Position numbers and translations under genes: made by a program | Shown: positions 8,439 to 17,407 of the stretch, in pieces | Layout of the letters: each line of letters begins with the position of its first letter | Numbering within the stretch: position 1 is the stretch's first letter | The notes under the pieces: model-generated | Told to the model about the DNA's origin: nothing | Database searches by the model: none | What the model saw: only the letters and a program-made list of their open reading frames with translations | DNA from: Bacteroidota bacterium | Lineage (GTDB): Bacteria > Bacteroidota > Bacteroidia > Bacteroidales > Tannerellaceae | Direction: 5' to 3' | NCBI GenBank assembly: GCA_023429375.1 | Contig: JAEYVY010000013.1 | Span: 62,001 to 126,000, forward strand | DNA: 64,000 nucleotides

Positions 8439-9959
8439 TTAATTCTTATGATTCTTATCTTTTAGAAAATCTTCGATGAGATTTTGGTATTGGTTCAGGC
8501 CTTCTTTTAGCGAATTTCCCTCCTTAAGCATAGTGTTCTCCTTGAGTTCAATAAACTTCTCAATTTCTTCTTCAGATAACAGACTATAATACTTATTGAA
8601 GTTCTCTGAATCAGACTTCAGATAATAACAAATCGCTATTTTTAAATTGTTGTTTCGGAAATCGGGTTTAATTTCACGCATCTTTAGAAGATATTTTAAT
8701 AAAACATCTAAGGCATTCTTTGTCATTAACTGAGCAACAATTTTAGCAATTTCAAATATTTCTTTACGGCTCAATTCAAAATCATCTTCTTCCTCCACTT
8801 CGAAATTAAATATAAAATCCTCCATGGTTTCTTTCTTTTCAAACATCGGAAGAAAATACCCATTTTTCGAAATATTGCTCAAAAGTCTATCTGCCCCTTC
8901 TTCATCTCCTTCATCAATGCATAAGATGGTTTGTATCAATAATAATTGAGCATTATTGGGATATAATTCAATAGCTTTACTTAATACTGGAGCTATTTCT
9001 TCTTTTTTCTTTTTCAAGCTCAGAGCGGAACACAAATAATAAAAATAGATATTAAATTCCACCTCTTCATCCGGATCAATTTTATTCAGATATTTTTCCA
9101 ATAATATGTATGACTCTTTAAAATTATTCTGCTTAAAATGACACTCAGCTAAAAAAGGTATAACACGTAAATCTAATTTATCATTAGAAGTAAGCAACTC
9201 TGAATAAATCTCTTCAGCTTTCTTATAACTTCCGTTCATATAGAGGCAATACCCCTGCAACATCTTCAAATCCATGTTCGAGCCGTTGCAAGTCAAAGCA
9301 AAATCAAAAGCTTCTATAGCTTGTTCAAATTCACCGGCAATTGAATACAAACGTCCAAGTGCCGACCAATATTCTTCTGAAAAAGGATTTTCATCAATCA
9401 GTTCGTTACAAACTTTAATAGCTCCTTCAATATCTCCAAGAGCTTCAAGGTTTGCACATTTTTCGTCCTTTAAGATTAAATTATTCGGGAATAGTTTTAA
9501 CCCACGTTGTATGAAATCCGAAGCTTCTTCATTCATATCCATATCGTTCAACATAGGTGCAACATATTCAAATACTTCTACCAACGCTTCTTTATCATCC
9601 AGATGAGTTTCCAAATAGCTCACCACCTTGTGGTATTGATCTAAAGCACAATAACACTCCAGACGCAGAAGATCTAATTCTAGATCTTCTGTATCCGAAA
9701 TGCTTTCTATTAAATCTAATGCTTCGTTGTACTTTTCGTTGTAAACTAGAAATTTACACTGCCGAAAACGCAAATTTGTACTTTCTGGATGTAATCGTAA
9801 ACCTAAAGCTAGTATCGCTTCATAATGAGAATAATCATCACTACATTCCAGACTCTCAAGAATTTCATCTACCTCGTCTGCATCGAAATATACTTCTTTC
9901 CCAGCCTTTTGAGCTTCCAAGTACTTTTCCAATAAACGAGATCTCTTTTTTTGTTTCAT
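8439..9959 (-). CDS. Tetratricopeptide-repeat protein, acidic
   Basis: The 506-residue protein has no signal peptide. It contains successive TPR-like helical pairs, for example YNEALDLIESI, GDIEGAIKVCNELIDENPFSEEYWSALGRLYSIAGEFEQAIEAF and GSYKKAEEIYSELL, across about residues 30-380, and a more divergent helical C-terminal part. It is strongly acidic (many E/D runs such as EVEEEDDFELS). It is probably a cytoplasmic scaffold or protein-interaction factor; no catalytic domain is visible. It starts 33 bases after glnS and probably shares its promoter. Confidence 0.85.
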   Translation of the reverse strand: MKQKKRSRLLEKYLEAQKAGKEVYFDADEVDEILESLECSDDYSHYEAILALGLRLHPESTNLRFRQCKFLVYNEKYNEALDLIESISDTEDLELDLLRLECYCALDQYHKVVSYLETHLDDKEALVEVFEYVAPMLNDMDMNEEASDFIQRGLKLFPNNLILKDEKCANLEALGDIEGAIKVCNELIDENPFSEEYWSALGRLYSIAGEFEQAIEAFDFALTCNGSNMDLKMLQGYCLYMNGSYKKAEEIYSELLTSNDKLDLRVIPFLAECHFKQNNFKESYILLEKYLNKIDPDEEVEFNIYFYYLCSALSLKKKKEEIAPVLSKAIELYPNNAQLLLIQTILCIDEGDEEGADRLLSNISKNGYFLPMFEKKETMEDFIFNFEVEEEDDFELSRKEIFEIAKIVAQLMTKNALDVLLKYLLKMREIKPDFRNNNLKIAICYYLKSDSENFNKYYSLLSEEEIEKFIELKENTMLKEGNSLKEGLNQYQNLIEDFLKDKNHKN

Positions 9960-9992
9960 AATTTGGTTTTAAGTCTGTAGTCAAAAGACACA

Positions 9993-11693
9993 TCAAGACT
10001 TATCTTTCACTTTAGTCCAGGTATCTTTCAACGAGACGGTTCTATTAAATATTAATTTACCTTCCTTACTATCCGGGTCCAGATTAAAATAACCCAAACG
10101 CTGGAATTGGAAATGATCATAAGGTTTTGCTTTAGCTAACTCTGCTTCCACACGGCAATTCGTCAAAACAGTCAACGAATCCGGATTTAGCAATTCATGA
10201 AAATCCTTATCCTTTTCTTCACTTGGATTTTCACTCATAAACAGACGGTCGTACAGACGGACTTCGGCAGGCAAGCTATGCTCTACAGAAACCCAGTGTA
10301 TAGTACCTTTTATCTTACGGTTGCTGTCCGGCATACCGCTTTTCGTCATCGGATCGTATTCTGCATAGATCTCAACTACTTCGCCATTTTCATCTTTCTT
10401 GCAACCGGTACATTTAATAATATATGAACTCTTCAGACGTACCTCCTGACCCGGAGTCAAACGGAAATATTTCTTCGGAGCATCTTCCATAAAGTCGTCA
10501 CGTTCGATATACAGCTCACGAGAGAAAGCTATTTCGTGCGTTCCTGCTGATAAATCTTCCGGATTATTGATTGTTTCAAGCATTTCCACTTGTCCTTCCG
10601 GATAGTTGGTAATGATGAGTTTCACCGGATTCAAGACTGCAGATACACGCGGCGCAATCTTATTCAAGTCTTCGCGTACGGAGTGTTCAAGCAGTGCCAC
10701 ATCAATAATTCCGTCGTATTTCGTATAACCAATCTTGTCAATGAAGTTACGAATAGATTGTGAGGTATACCCTCTGCGGCGGAATCCGCAAATAGTCGGC
10801 ATACGTGGGTCGTCCCAACCATTCACCAATCCTTCTTTCACCAACTGAAGCAGTTTACGCTTACTCATCACCGTGTAGGTCAGATTCAAACGGTTGAATT
10901 CTATCTGACGCGGACGATAGCTGTCGTCTTCTTTCAATTGGTCTATAAAATAATCATATAGCGGACGGTGCACTTCAAATTCAAGAGTACAAATCGAATG
11001 CGTTACCCCCTCGAAGAAGTCACTTTGTCCGTGTGCGAAGTCGTACATCGGATATGCTTTCCATTGCGTACCCGTACGATGGTGTGGATGTTTGATGATA
11101 CGATAAATAATCGGATCGCGGAAGTGCATATTCGGCGAGGCCATATCGATTTTGGCACGTAGTGTCATGCTACCTTCCTCAAACTCACCCTCATTCATCC
11201 TTCTGAACAAATCAAGGCTTTCTTCTATCGGACGATTTCTGTAAGGACTTTCCACGCCGGGTTGTGTAGGTGTACCTTTTTGAGCAGCAATTTGTTCTGA
11301 ACTTTGTTCATCAACATAAGCCTTACCTTCCTGAATCAATTTGACAGCAAAATCCCACAATTGCTGGAAATAGTCTGAGGCATAATATATTTCATTCCAA
11401 TGGAATCCCAACCATTTGATGTCTTCTTTGATGGAATCTACATATTCCACATCTTCCTTAACCGGATTTGTGTCATCGAATCGCAGGTTACAAATGCCAT
11501 TATAGCGCTCTGCAATACCAAAGTCAATGCATATTGCTTTTGCGTGACCTATATGCAGATATCCGTTTGGTTCAGGTGGGAAACGCGTCTGAACACGTCC
11601 ACTATTCTTTCCTTCAGCCAAATCCTTTTCTACAATGGATTCAATAAAATTCAGGCTCTTTTTGCCTTCCTCGTTCACTTTCACGTCGCTCAT
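9993..11693 (-). CDS. glnS: Glutaminyl-tRNA synthetase
   Basis: The 566-residue protein carries the class I HIGH motif in RFPPEPNGYLHIGHAKAI (about residues 38-56) and a KMSKS counterpart in TVMSKRKLLQLV. It has the GlnRS/GluRS-type beta-barrel anticodon-binding C-terminus (YDRLFMSENPSEEKD, FQRLGYFNLDPDS). FDDTNPVKEDVEYVDSI near residue 75 and the length of about 555-580 separate GlnRS from GluRS. The enzyme charges tRNA-Gln with glutamine directly in the cytoplasm, so this organism need not use the GatCAB route for Gln. The gene leads the glnS-TPR unit; its promoter box is 27 bases upstream. Confidence 0.98.
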   Translation of the reverse strand: MSDVKVNEEGKKSLNFIESIVEKDLAEGKNSGRVQTRFPPEPNGYLHIGHAKAICIDFGIAERYNGICNLRFDDTNPVKEDVEYVDSIKEDIKWLGFHWNEIYYASDYFQQLWDFAVKLIQEGKAYVDEQSSEQIAAQKGTPTQPGVESPYRNRPIEESLDLFRRMNEGEFEEGSMTLRAKIDMASPNMHFRDPIIYRIIKHPHHRTGTQWKAYPMYDFAHGQSDFFEGVTHSICTLEFEVHRPLYDYFIDQLKEDDSYRPRQIEFNRLNLTYTVMSKRKLLQLVKEGLVNGWDDPRMPTICGFRRRGYTSQSIRNFIDKIGYTKYDGIIDVALLEHSVREDLNKIAPRVSAVLNPVKLIITNYPEGQVEMLETINNPEDLSAGTHEIAFSRELYIERDDFMEDAPKKYFRLTPGQEVRLKSSYIIKCTGCKKDENGEVVEIYAEYDPMTKSGMPDSNRKIKGTIHWVSVEHSLPAEVRLYDRLFMSENPSEEKDKDFHELLNPDSLTVLTNCRVEAELAKAKPYDHFQFQRLGYFNLDPDSKEGKLIFNRTVSLKDTWTKVKDKS

Positions 11694-11719
11694 AGCACTC
11701 TCGATTTGTTTTTAAGTTG

Positions 11720-11727
11720 CAAAGTTA
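11720..11727 (-). promoter_or_regulatory. -7 promoter element of glnS
   Basis: TAACTTTG on the minus strand matches the TAnnTTTG consensus, with its last base 26 bases upstream of the glnS ATG. No convincing TTTG is seen at the expected -33 spacing. Confidence 0.6.
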
Positions 11728-11765
11728 ACGAATTCTTTACAAGCTTCATAATGATAGTCCCATTT

Positions 11766-13073
11766 TCATGGGAATGTTAGTGTAAAACATGTCCACTCCG
11801 ATTTCGTTTTCACGGCTATGCTACCACCTGACAGGCGCATGATCTGACGAGACACCGAAAGACCTATCCCATTTCCTCCCGATTTGGTGGAGAAAAATGG
11901 TACAAAGATGTGCTCCATCACATCCTGAGGTATGGCCGGTCCGTTGTTGCATATTTCGATTATAACGGCTTCTTGTGCATCCGCAAAGGCCCGGATAATT
12001 ATACGACCGTCTTCTTTTTCGTTGCCAATGGCTTCCAATCCGTTTTTCAACAGATTAAGTACTACCTGACTAATCAGATTTTCATCGGCATATACAATCA
12101 GGTCTTCCTGAGGTATATCCAACTCTATCTGTATATTGGGGAAATCTTTGTGATGTAAGGCAAGCTGGCGCATGCGTTTAGCAAAGGGCAGTACATAAAA
12201 CAGATTTGGAACAGGTGTTGGCAAGTGTGTAAATTTGCGATAGGATTCAACAAAAGAGATAAGACCTTTCCCGGTCGAATTAATCACCTGCAAACCTTCA
12301 TTGATTTCCTTATTACTGCCGTCGTGGATCGACAGCAGGGTTTCGCTGATAGATGTTATCGGCGTGATGGTATTCATAATTTCATGCGTCAACACACGTG
12401 TAAGCCGCATCCATGAATCGATTTCTTTTTCATCCAATTCTTTATTGATATCATTCAGGGCGATGATACGCACATTTTTTGATTGTAGCTGCATGCCCGA
12501 TACACGGATAAGCAAATTTACTGTCCCCCGTTCGTTATGAAAACTGATTTGTTCTTTTGCTCCCGGATATACTTTCGAAATCACCTCTTCCAGCTTCTTG
12601 TCTACAAATGCCAACTGCTTTACATGGGTAAAGACTGACAGTCCGAACAACCGCATGGCTTCCTTATTAGTTTGAAACACGTAGCCTGCCTCATCAATGA
12701 CGACAATTCCTGTATTTACAAAGTTAATAATCAGTTCATAGTACTTCTCTTTCTGTATGATTTCAGCCCTTGCTTGGAATAAGATTTTATTGATTCTGTT
12801 CAGCGAGTTATTCACCAGCTCGTCGGAAGAGGTGCTGCCTCGTTCGGAAAAGCTAAACGCCTGATCACCATTGTCGATCGAATCAAACAAAAAGGCAATT
12901 TTCTGCGCATTTCGCTTGTATATCCTCTTGATTAACTGAAACACAGCCACCCAGACCACAAGTACCAAAGCAAAAAACACCCATTCCTTTTGGATGGCAA
13001 AATATGTTGCCGCTGCAGTAAGTGCCGCAAACAACAACAAAACGACGGATAGTCTTTTCAGTATGGCCATCAT
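11766..13073 (-). CDS. Sensor histidine kinase, NtrY-like, two-TM
   Basis: The 435-residue protein has two adjacent transmembrane helices at the N-terminus (about residues 7-50) with almost no periplasmic loop, so it likely senses within the membrane or cytoplasm. A PAS-like segment (INFVNTGIVVIDEAGYVFQTNKEAMRLFG) precedes the dimerisation/phosphoacceptor helix (RVLTHEIMNTITPITSISETLL, His in THEIMN). The ATPase domain follows, with N-box NLLKNGLEAIGN, an ICNNGPAI segment, and G-box GNGIGLSVSRQIM. It starts 12 bases after the response regulator gene and is its evident partner. The signal is unknown. Confidence 0.92.
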   Translation of the reverse strand: MMAILKRLSVVLLLFAALTAAATYFAIQKEWVFFALVLVVWVAVFQLIKRIYKRNAQKIAFLFDSIDNGDQAFSFSERGSTSSDELVNNSLNRINKILFQARAEIIQKEKYYELIINFVNTGIVVIDEAGYVFQTNKEAMRLFGLSVFTHVKQLAFVDKKLEEVISKVYPGAKEQISFHNERGTVNLLIRVSGMQLQSKNVRIIALNDINKELDEKEIDSWMRLTRVLTHEIMNTITPITSISETLLSIHDGSNKEINEGLQVINSTGKGLISFVESYRKFTHLPTPVPNLFYVLPFAKRMRQLALHHKDFPNIQIELDIPQEDLIVYADENLISQVVLNLLKNGLEAIGNEKEDGRIIIRAFADAQEAVIIEICNNGPAIPQDVMEHIFVPFFSTKSGGNGIGLSVSRQIMRLSGGSIAVKTKSEWTCFTLTFP

Positions 13074-13085
13074 CCTATTGCCCGT

Positions 13086-14441
13086 TTAAAGTTCATACCG
13101 TTTAATTTTATTATACAGAGTTTGTCTGGAGATGCCTAACTGCTGCGCTACCAGCGACATATTCCCTTCATATTTATCAAGGGTTTCCTTAATTAACTTG
13201 TACTCCATCTCTTCCAGCGTAGTTGCTCCTTTTTGAACTTTGGCTTTACTTTTGTTCAAATCGATAGCCAAATCGTCTAGCTTTCCGCCATCATTGATAA
13301 TGACTGCCTTTTCGAGGGTATGCTCTAGCTCACGTATATTTCCAGGCCAATCGTGTTGTCGCAATTTATCTTTGGCGGCATCAGTCAATTGCATTTCCTG
13401 TTTGCCATAGATATCACAGTATTTAGACATGAACACATTGGCCAAGCGCAAGATATCCTCCTGCCGTTCCCTCAATGGAGGTATTCGTACATGTATCGTA
13501 TTGATGCGGTAAAGCAAGTCTTCACGAAATTCTGCCTTTTCCACCATCTCTTCCAAGTCCTTGTTTGTGGCACAAATCAGACGGATATCTACCGGAATGG
13601 GCTTATTGCTCCCTACCCTGACAATACTGCGACTTTGCAATACAGTCAGCAGTTTGGCTTGCAAGTGGAACGGCAGATTCCCTATTTCATCCAAGAAGAG
13701 GGTACCGTCATTAGCCGCCTCAAATTTGCCCGGGCGGTCAGCATTAGCATCGGTAAACGAACCCTTTACATGTCCGAACAATTCGCTTTCAAACAGTGTC
13801 TCCGTAATAGCACCCATATCAACAGACACCATCACCTTATTACACCGCTTAGACAGGGCATGGATCTCGCGTGCCAGCATCTCCTTCCCTGTACCATTTT
13901 CGCCGGTAATCAAGATATTCGCATCGGTAATAGCCACTTTCTCTATTAGCGAACGTAGTTGCAGCATCGCCTTACTCTCCCCCCAAACCATCCGATTCGT
14001 TGCCGGCAGGTGGGCGGACTCTTCTTTTCTTTTTCCTTTTTGCCCTCCGTCTAAAGCCGCTGCTTTGAGAAGCGTTTCCACCAGTCTGTCGTTATCCCAG
14101 GGTTTGACCACAAAATCGGCCGCTCCTTCCTTAATCCCTTTCACAGCCAGTTCAATATCGGCATAGGCTGTAAACAAAACGACGGGTAGTGATGATTTTA
14201 TCTTTTTGATTTCGGACAACCAAAACAAGCCTTCATTTCCGTTGTTTACGCCGGATTTGAAGTTCATATCCAACAATATCACATCAGGAGATTCCTTCTT
14301 CAGCACCGATCTGATGAGTTCCGGAGAAGGTATGGTGATAATTTTTTCAAATATCGTTTCCAATAACATCTCCATCGCTTTCAGGATGGCTTTGTTGTCA
14401 TCAACGACGAGTATAGTACCTTGTTTAGACATCTTATTCAT
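13086..14441 (-). CDS. Sigma-54-dependent response regulator (AtoC/NtrC type)
   Basis: The 451-residue protein has, in order: a receiver domain (LVVDDN, phosphoacceptor Asp in VILLDMNF, Lys in FVVKPWD); an AAA+ domain with Walker A GENGTGKE, the sigma-54 contact loop GSFTDA and Walker B GTLFLDEIGN; and a Fis-type helix-turn-helix (VAQQLGISRQTLYNKIKRYEL). The contact loop departs from GAFTGA at two positions, although GxFTDA variants are common in Bacteroidetes. An ATG nine bases downstream (MSKQGTILVVDDN) is an equally likely start. It should activate sigma-54 (RpoN) promoters when phosphorylated by the kinase encoded immediately downstream. Confidence 0.94.
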   Translation of the reverse strand: MNKMSKQGTILVVDDNKAILKAMEMLLETIFEKIITIPSPELIRSVLKKESPDVILLDMNFKSGVNNGNEGLFWLSEIKKIKSSLPVVLFTAYADIELAVKGIKEGAADFVVKPWDNDRLVETLLKAAALDGGQKGKRKEESAHLPATNRMVWGESKAMLQLRSLIEKVAITDANILITGENGTGKEMLAREIHALSKRCNKVMVSVDMGAITETLFESELFGHVKGSFTDANADRPGKFEAANDGTLFLDEIGNLPFHLQAKLLTVLQSRSIVRVGSNKPIPVDIRLICATNKDLEEMVEKAEFREDLLYRINTIHVRIPPLRERQEDILRLANVFMSKYCDIYGKQEMQLTDAAKDKLRQHDWPGNIRELEHTLEKAVIINDGGKLDDLAIDLNKSKAKVQKGATTLEEMEYKLIKETLDKYEGNMSLVAQQLGISRQTLYNKIKRYEL

Positions 14442-14459
14442 GGGATTCTACTAAATGTC

Positions 14460-14467
14460 CAAAGGTA
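14460..14467 (-). promoter_or_regulatory. -7 promoter element of the two-component operon
   Basis: TACCTTTG on the minus strand, 18 bases upstream of the response-regulator start, matches the TAnnTTTG box. No clear -33 element. Confidence 0.55.
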
Positions 14468-14549
14468 ATCAAAAGATTTTTTAGTTTATCGCTTCTACGA
14501 CATGATACTAATTACTCCACCTCTATAGCTGCTATATCAGCATAAATAC

Positions 14550-14557
14550 TATTTTTG
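14550..14557 (+). promoter_or_regulatory. -7 promoter element of the sialate O-acetylesterase gene
   Basis: TATTTTTG fits TAnnTTTG and would give a leader of about 45 bases before the ATG at 14610. The region is AT-rich, so a chance match is possible. Confidence 0.4.
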
Positions 14558-14609
14558 TTCTTCATAAGAGACATTTTGAATATTATAGATTCTAATAAAA
14601 TTATAGACC

Positions 14610-16034
14610 ATGAAAAAACGCATCTTTACTTTCTCTTTAGCTGCTTTATTTCTCTTCTGCTGCAATCTGCTTGTGCAGGCAGAGGTCAAGTTACCCGCTA
14701 TTTTTAGCGACAATATGGTATTGCAACAAAACTCATCTGTTGCTATTTGGGGATGGGCCACACCGGGTTCGACCGTACGTGTATTAGGTTCGTGGAACAA
14801 CAAATCGTATACCGCCAAAGCGGATAACGATGGCAAATGGAAGGTAAAAATCCAAACTCCAGCTGCCGGATTCACGCCATACCGATTGGCTGTAACCCAA
14901 GGCAACACCATTTCATTGCAAAACGTATTAATCGGTGAGGTTTGGTTTTGTTCGGGACAATCAAACATGGAAATGCCAATGAAAGGATTTACCGGACAAC
15001 CTATCGAAGGCGGCCCCGAAGCAATTAATGCTTCAAAGAATCCGAACATTCGGATGTTTACCGTTAGCCGCGTTTCCGAACTATATCCACAAGAAGACTG
15101 TAAGGGAACTTGGGAAGAAGCATCACCTGCTACTACCCCCAACTTCAGTGCTACAGCCTATTACTTCGGTCGCATGCTGAACAGCACGCTCAATGTGCCT
15201 GTTGGCTTGATCCATTCCAGCTGGGGCGGTTCGCGCATAGAAGCATGGATGGATGCCGATATGCTTAAGGAAATTCCTGAAAAGAAAATCCCTCAGAAAA
15301 AAGAAGATATTACCATCGTCAACGGAACGCCTACTGTGCTTTTCAACGGCATGGTTAAGCCTGTTTTGGGTTACGGTATCCGTGGTGCTATCTGGTACCA
15401 AGGCGAATCAAATCGTGGAGAGCCTGAACTCTACGTTAAAATGTTCGATAAGATGGTTCGCGGATGGCGTACACTTTGGGAAGTTGGTGAATTCCCATTC
15501 TACTATTGCCAGATTGCTCCTTATAACTACGGGCCGTCTAACACAGTTTCCGGACTGATTAGGGAAGCTCAAGAAAAAGGAATGACTACAACACCTAATA
15601 CAGGCATGGCCGTATTGATGGACGCAAATAGCTTCTCTTGTATTCACCCCCCTAAAAAGAAAGATGCAGGAGAACGTATGGCGTTATGGGCCTTAGCCGA
15701 AACATACGGAATGACCGGCATTGAATACAAAAGCCCCAAAGTGGTCAATGTAGAAATCACCGGAAGGTTGGTTACCTTGACGACTGATGCACCGAACAAC
15801 CCCGGACTTACTTCTTATGGGAAAGAAATCAAAGGATTTATGGTTGCCGGCGAAGACAAGCGATTCTACAATGGAATAGCCGGCGTGTCGGGCAATAAGA
15901 TTTACGTCTTCTCTACAAGTGTAGCCAAACCGGTAGCCGTTCGTTATTGCTTTGACGATACGATCGACTCCGAAATATTTACCGTTGGAGCTGGTCTTCC
16001 TATTTCATCATTCAGAACGGACGACTGGAAATAA
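14610..16034 (+). CDS. Sialate O-acetylesterase (SGNH/GDSL-like, secreted)
   Basis: The 474-residue protein has a signal peptide (about 25 residues, ending LLVQA-EV) and then a beta-rich N-terminal domain (LPAIFSDNMVLQQNSSVAIWGWA). The SGNH-like catalytic region follows with nucleophile Ser in GEVWFCSGQSNMEMP, the GAIWYQGESN block, and the catalytic His region DANSFSCIHPPKKKDAGERMAL. This order is diagnostic of 9-O-acetylsialic acid esterases and the related acetyl-glycan esterases of Bacteroidetes. It probably removes O-acetyl groups from sialic acid or other glycans in the periplasm. It stands alone, with its own promoter-like box and a strong terminator, not beside a nan operon, so the true substrate may be different. 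Confidence 0.9.
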   Translation: MKKRIFTFSLAALFLFCCNLLVQAEVKLPAIFSDNMVLQQNSSVAIWGWATPGSTVRVLGSWNNKSYTAKADNDGKWKVKIQTPAAGFTPYRLAVTQGNTISLQNVLIGEVWFCSGQSNMEMPMKGFTGQPIEGGPEAINASKNPNIRMFTVSRVSELYPQEDCKGTWEEASPATTPNFSATAYYFGRMLNSTLNVPVGLIHSSWGGSRIEAWMDADMLKEIPEKKIPQKKEDITIVNGTPTVLFNGMVKPVLGYGIRGAIWYQGESNRGEPELYVKMFDKMVRGWRTLWEVGEFPFYYCQIAPYNYGPSNTVSGLIREAQEKGMTTTPNTGMAVLMDANSFSCIHPPKKKDAGERMALWALAETYGMTGIEYKSPKVVNVEITGRLVTLTTDAPNNPGLTSYGKEIKGFMVAGEDKRFYNGIAGVSGNKIYVFSTSVAKPVAVRYCFDDTIDSEIFTVGAGLPISSFRTDDWK

Positions 16035-16061
16035 ATTCAACTACATACATTTATGCTGACA

Positions 16062-16101
16062 ACAGGGCATGGCCGGTTTATCTCCGCCATGCCCTGTTTT
16101 T
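16062..16101 (+). terminator. Intrinsic terminator after the sialate O-acetylesterase gene
   Basis: A perfect 12-bp GC-rich stem (ACAGGGCATGGC / GCCATGCCCTGT) with a 12-base loop is followed by TTTTT, 28 bases after the stop codon. Confidence 0.9.
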
Positions 16102-16194
16102 GTGATCGCCACATAAATCTCTCACCTCCCCAATGAAAATAAAAAAACATCGAGAAGTTTTTTCAATTTCATCAGGATATTTTTCTATTTCTAT

Positions 16195-16260
16195 ATATAT
16201 AGAAAAACCTTACTACATATATAGAAAAGATTTACCATATATATAGAAATAGATTTTCAT
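16195..16260 (+). repeat. Three tandem 22-bp repeats with core ATATATAGAAA
   Basis: The 11-base core ATATATAGAAA begins at 16195, 16217 and 16239, exactly 22 bases apart; the rest of each unit is partly conserved. Just upstream (about 16182-16200) the same sequence occurs inverted (TTCTATTTCTATATATAT), pairing with the third copy. The array lies in the 340-base gap between the esterase terminator and the tsaD promoter. Its function is unknown. Confidence 0.75.
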
Positions 16261-16347
16261 CAGTATCATTCTAAAAAAAGATAAAGATGTTATTAAAAAA
16301 CCATCGTGAAAAGACTAAACTCACAACATTATCGTAGTGAAAATGGT

Positions 16348-16355
16348 TAACTTTG
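16348..16355 (+). promoter_or_regulatory. -7 promoter element of tsaD
   Basis: TAACTTTG matches the TAnnTTTG box. It would start transcription around 16361 and supports the ATG at 16376, because a GTG at 16337 would lie upstream of the transcript. Confidence 0.6.
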
Positions 16356-16375
16356 CAACAAAAAGTTCATTCTTT

Positions 16376-17395
16376 ATGAGTATTACTATATTAGGTATCG
16401 AATCTTCATGCGATGATACCTCATCTTCAGTTATTCGCGACGGCGTATTATTATCAAATGTCATTGCCAGCCAAGCAGTACACGAAGCATTTGGTGGTGT
16501 TGTACCCGAATTGGCATCACGTGCACACCAACAAAACATCATTCCCGTTGTGAGTGAAGCCATCAAGCGTGCCGGAATCGACAAATCCGAATTGGATGCG
16601 ATTGCTTTTACACGCGGTCCGGGACTAATGGGTTCTTTATTAGTAGGTACTTCGTTTGCGAAAGGCTTATCCATGTCGTTGGGTATCCCTATGATTGAAG
16701 TAAACCATTTACAGGCACACGTATTGGCTCATTTTATTAAAGATACGCCGGAAGATACAGATCAACCCGAATATCCATTTCTTTGCTTGCTCGTTTCGGG
16801 AGGTAACTCACAAATCATTAAGGTAAATGCCTACAATGATATGGAAGTGATTGGACAAACCATCGACGATGCTGCCGGCGAAGCTTTCGACAAATGCGCT
16901 AAAGTGATGGGGCTGGGCTATCCGGGTGGACCTATCGTAAACCGCTTGGCTAACGAAGGAAATCCAAAAGCTTTTGCTTTCAGCAAACCTCATATCCCGG
17001 GGTATGACTATAGCTTTAGCGGTCTGAAGACCTCCTTCCTATATACCTTGCGCGACAGACTGGCCGAAGATGCCGACTTTATCGAAAAGAACAAAGCTGA
17101 TCTTTGTGCTTCGTTGCAGGCTACCGTTATTGATATTCTGATGGATAAATTGCGGAAAGCTTCAAAAGAGCTGGGCATTAAGGAAGTGGCTGTTGCCGGT
17201 GGTGTTTCGGCCAATACAGGTTTGCGTGATGCATTTCACGACCATGCCAAACGTTTCGGCTGGAAGATACATATCCCGAAATTTGCTTATACGACAGACA
17301 ACGCGGCTATGGTAGCTATCACCGGATACTATAAATATATGGATAAGGAATTTTGTTCAATGGATGCGGCTCCATTCTCACGAGTCGTATTATAA
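16376..17395 (+). CDS. tsaD: tRNA N6-adenosine threonylcarbamoyltransferase
   Basis: The 339-residue protein from the ATG at 16376 starts MSITILGIESSCDDTS, the family hallmark. It has the metal-binding HxxxH motif in NHLQAHVLAHF (about residue 113), the ASKH-type nucleotide-binding glycines (SGGNSQIIK, AGGVSANTGLRDAF), and GRGPG-like TRGPGLMGSLLVG. The enzyme transfers the threonylcarbamoyl group to A37 of ANN-decoding tRNAs, using threonylcarbamoyl-AMP made by TsaC/Sua5 and helped by TsaB/TsaE, none of which is nearby. The upstream in-frame GTG start at 16337 adds residues not expected in the family and precedes the promoter box. tag follows after 12 bases. Confidence 0.98.
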   Translation: MSITILGIESSCDDTSSSVIRDGVLLSNVIASQAVHEAFGGVVPELASRAHQQNIIPVVSEAIKRAGIDKSELDAIAFTRGPGLMGSLLVGTSFAKGLSMSLGIPMIEVNHLQAHVLAHFIKDTPEDTDQPEYPFLCLLVSGGNSQIIKVNAYNDMEVIGQTIDDAAGEAFDKCAKVMGLGYPGGPIVNRLANEGNPKAFAFSKPHIPGYDYSFSGLKTSFLYTLRDRLAEDADFIEKNKADLCASLQATVIDILMDKLRKASKELGIKEVAVAGGVSANTGLRDAFHDHAKRFGWKIHIPKFAYTTDNAAMVAITGYYKYMDKEFCSMDAAPFSRVVL

Positions 17396-17407
17396 ATATG
17401 TATTAAA

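Noticed and set aside
13086..14441. Degenerate GAFTGA loop as evidence of a non-sigma-54 regulator
   Set aside because: GxFTDA variants are frequent in Bacteroidetes NtrC-type proteins, and all other AAA+ motifs are intact.
14549..15142. 197-codon minus-strand frame within the sialate O-acetylesterase gene
   Set aside because: It is a shadow of a clearly real, motif-bearing gene on the opposite strand and has no recognisable domain.
16337..16375. GTG start 13 codons upstream of tsaD
   Set aside because: It precedes the predicted transcription start, and the added residues are not in the family, which begins at the ATG followed by ITILGIESSCDD.
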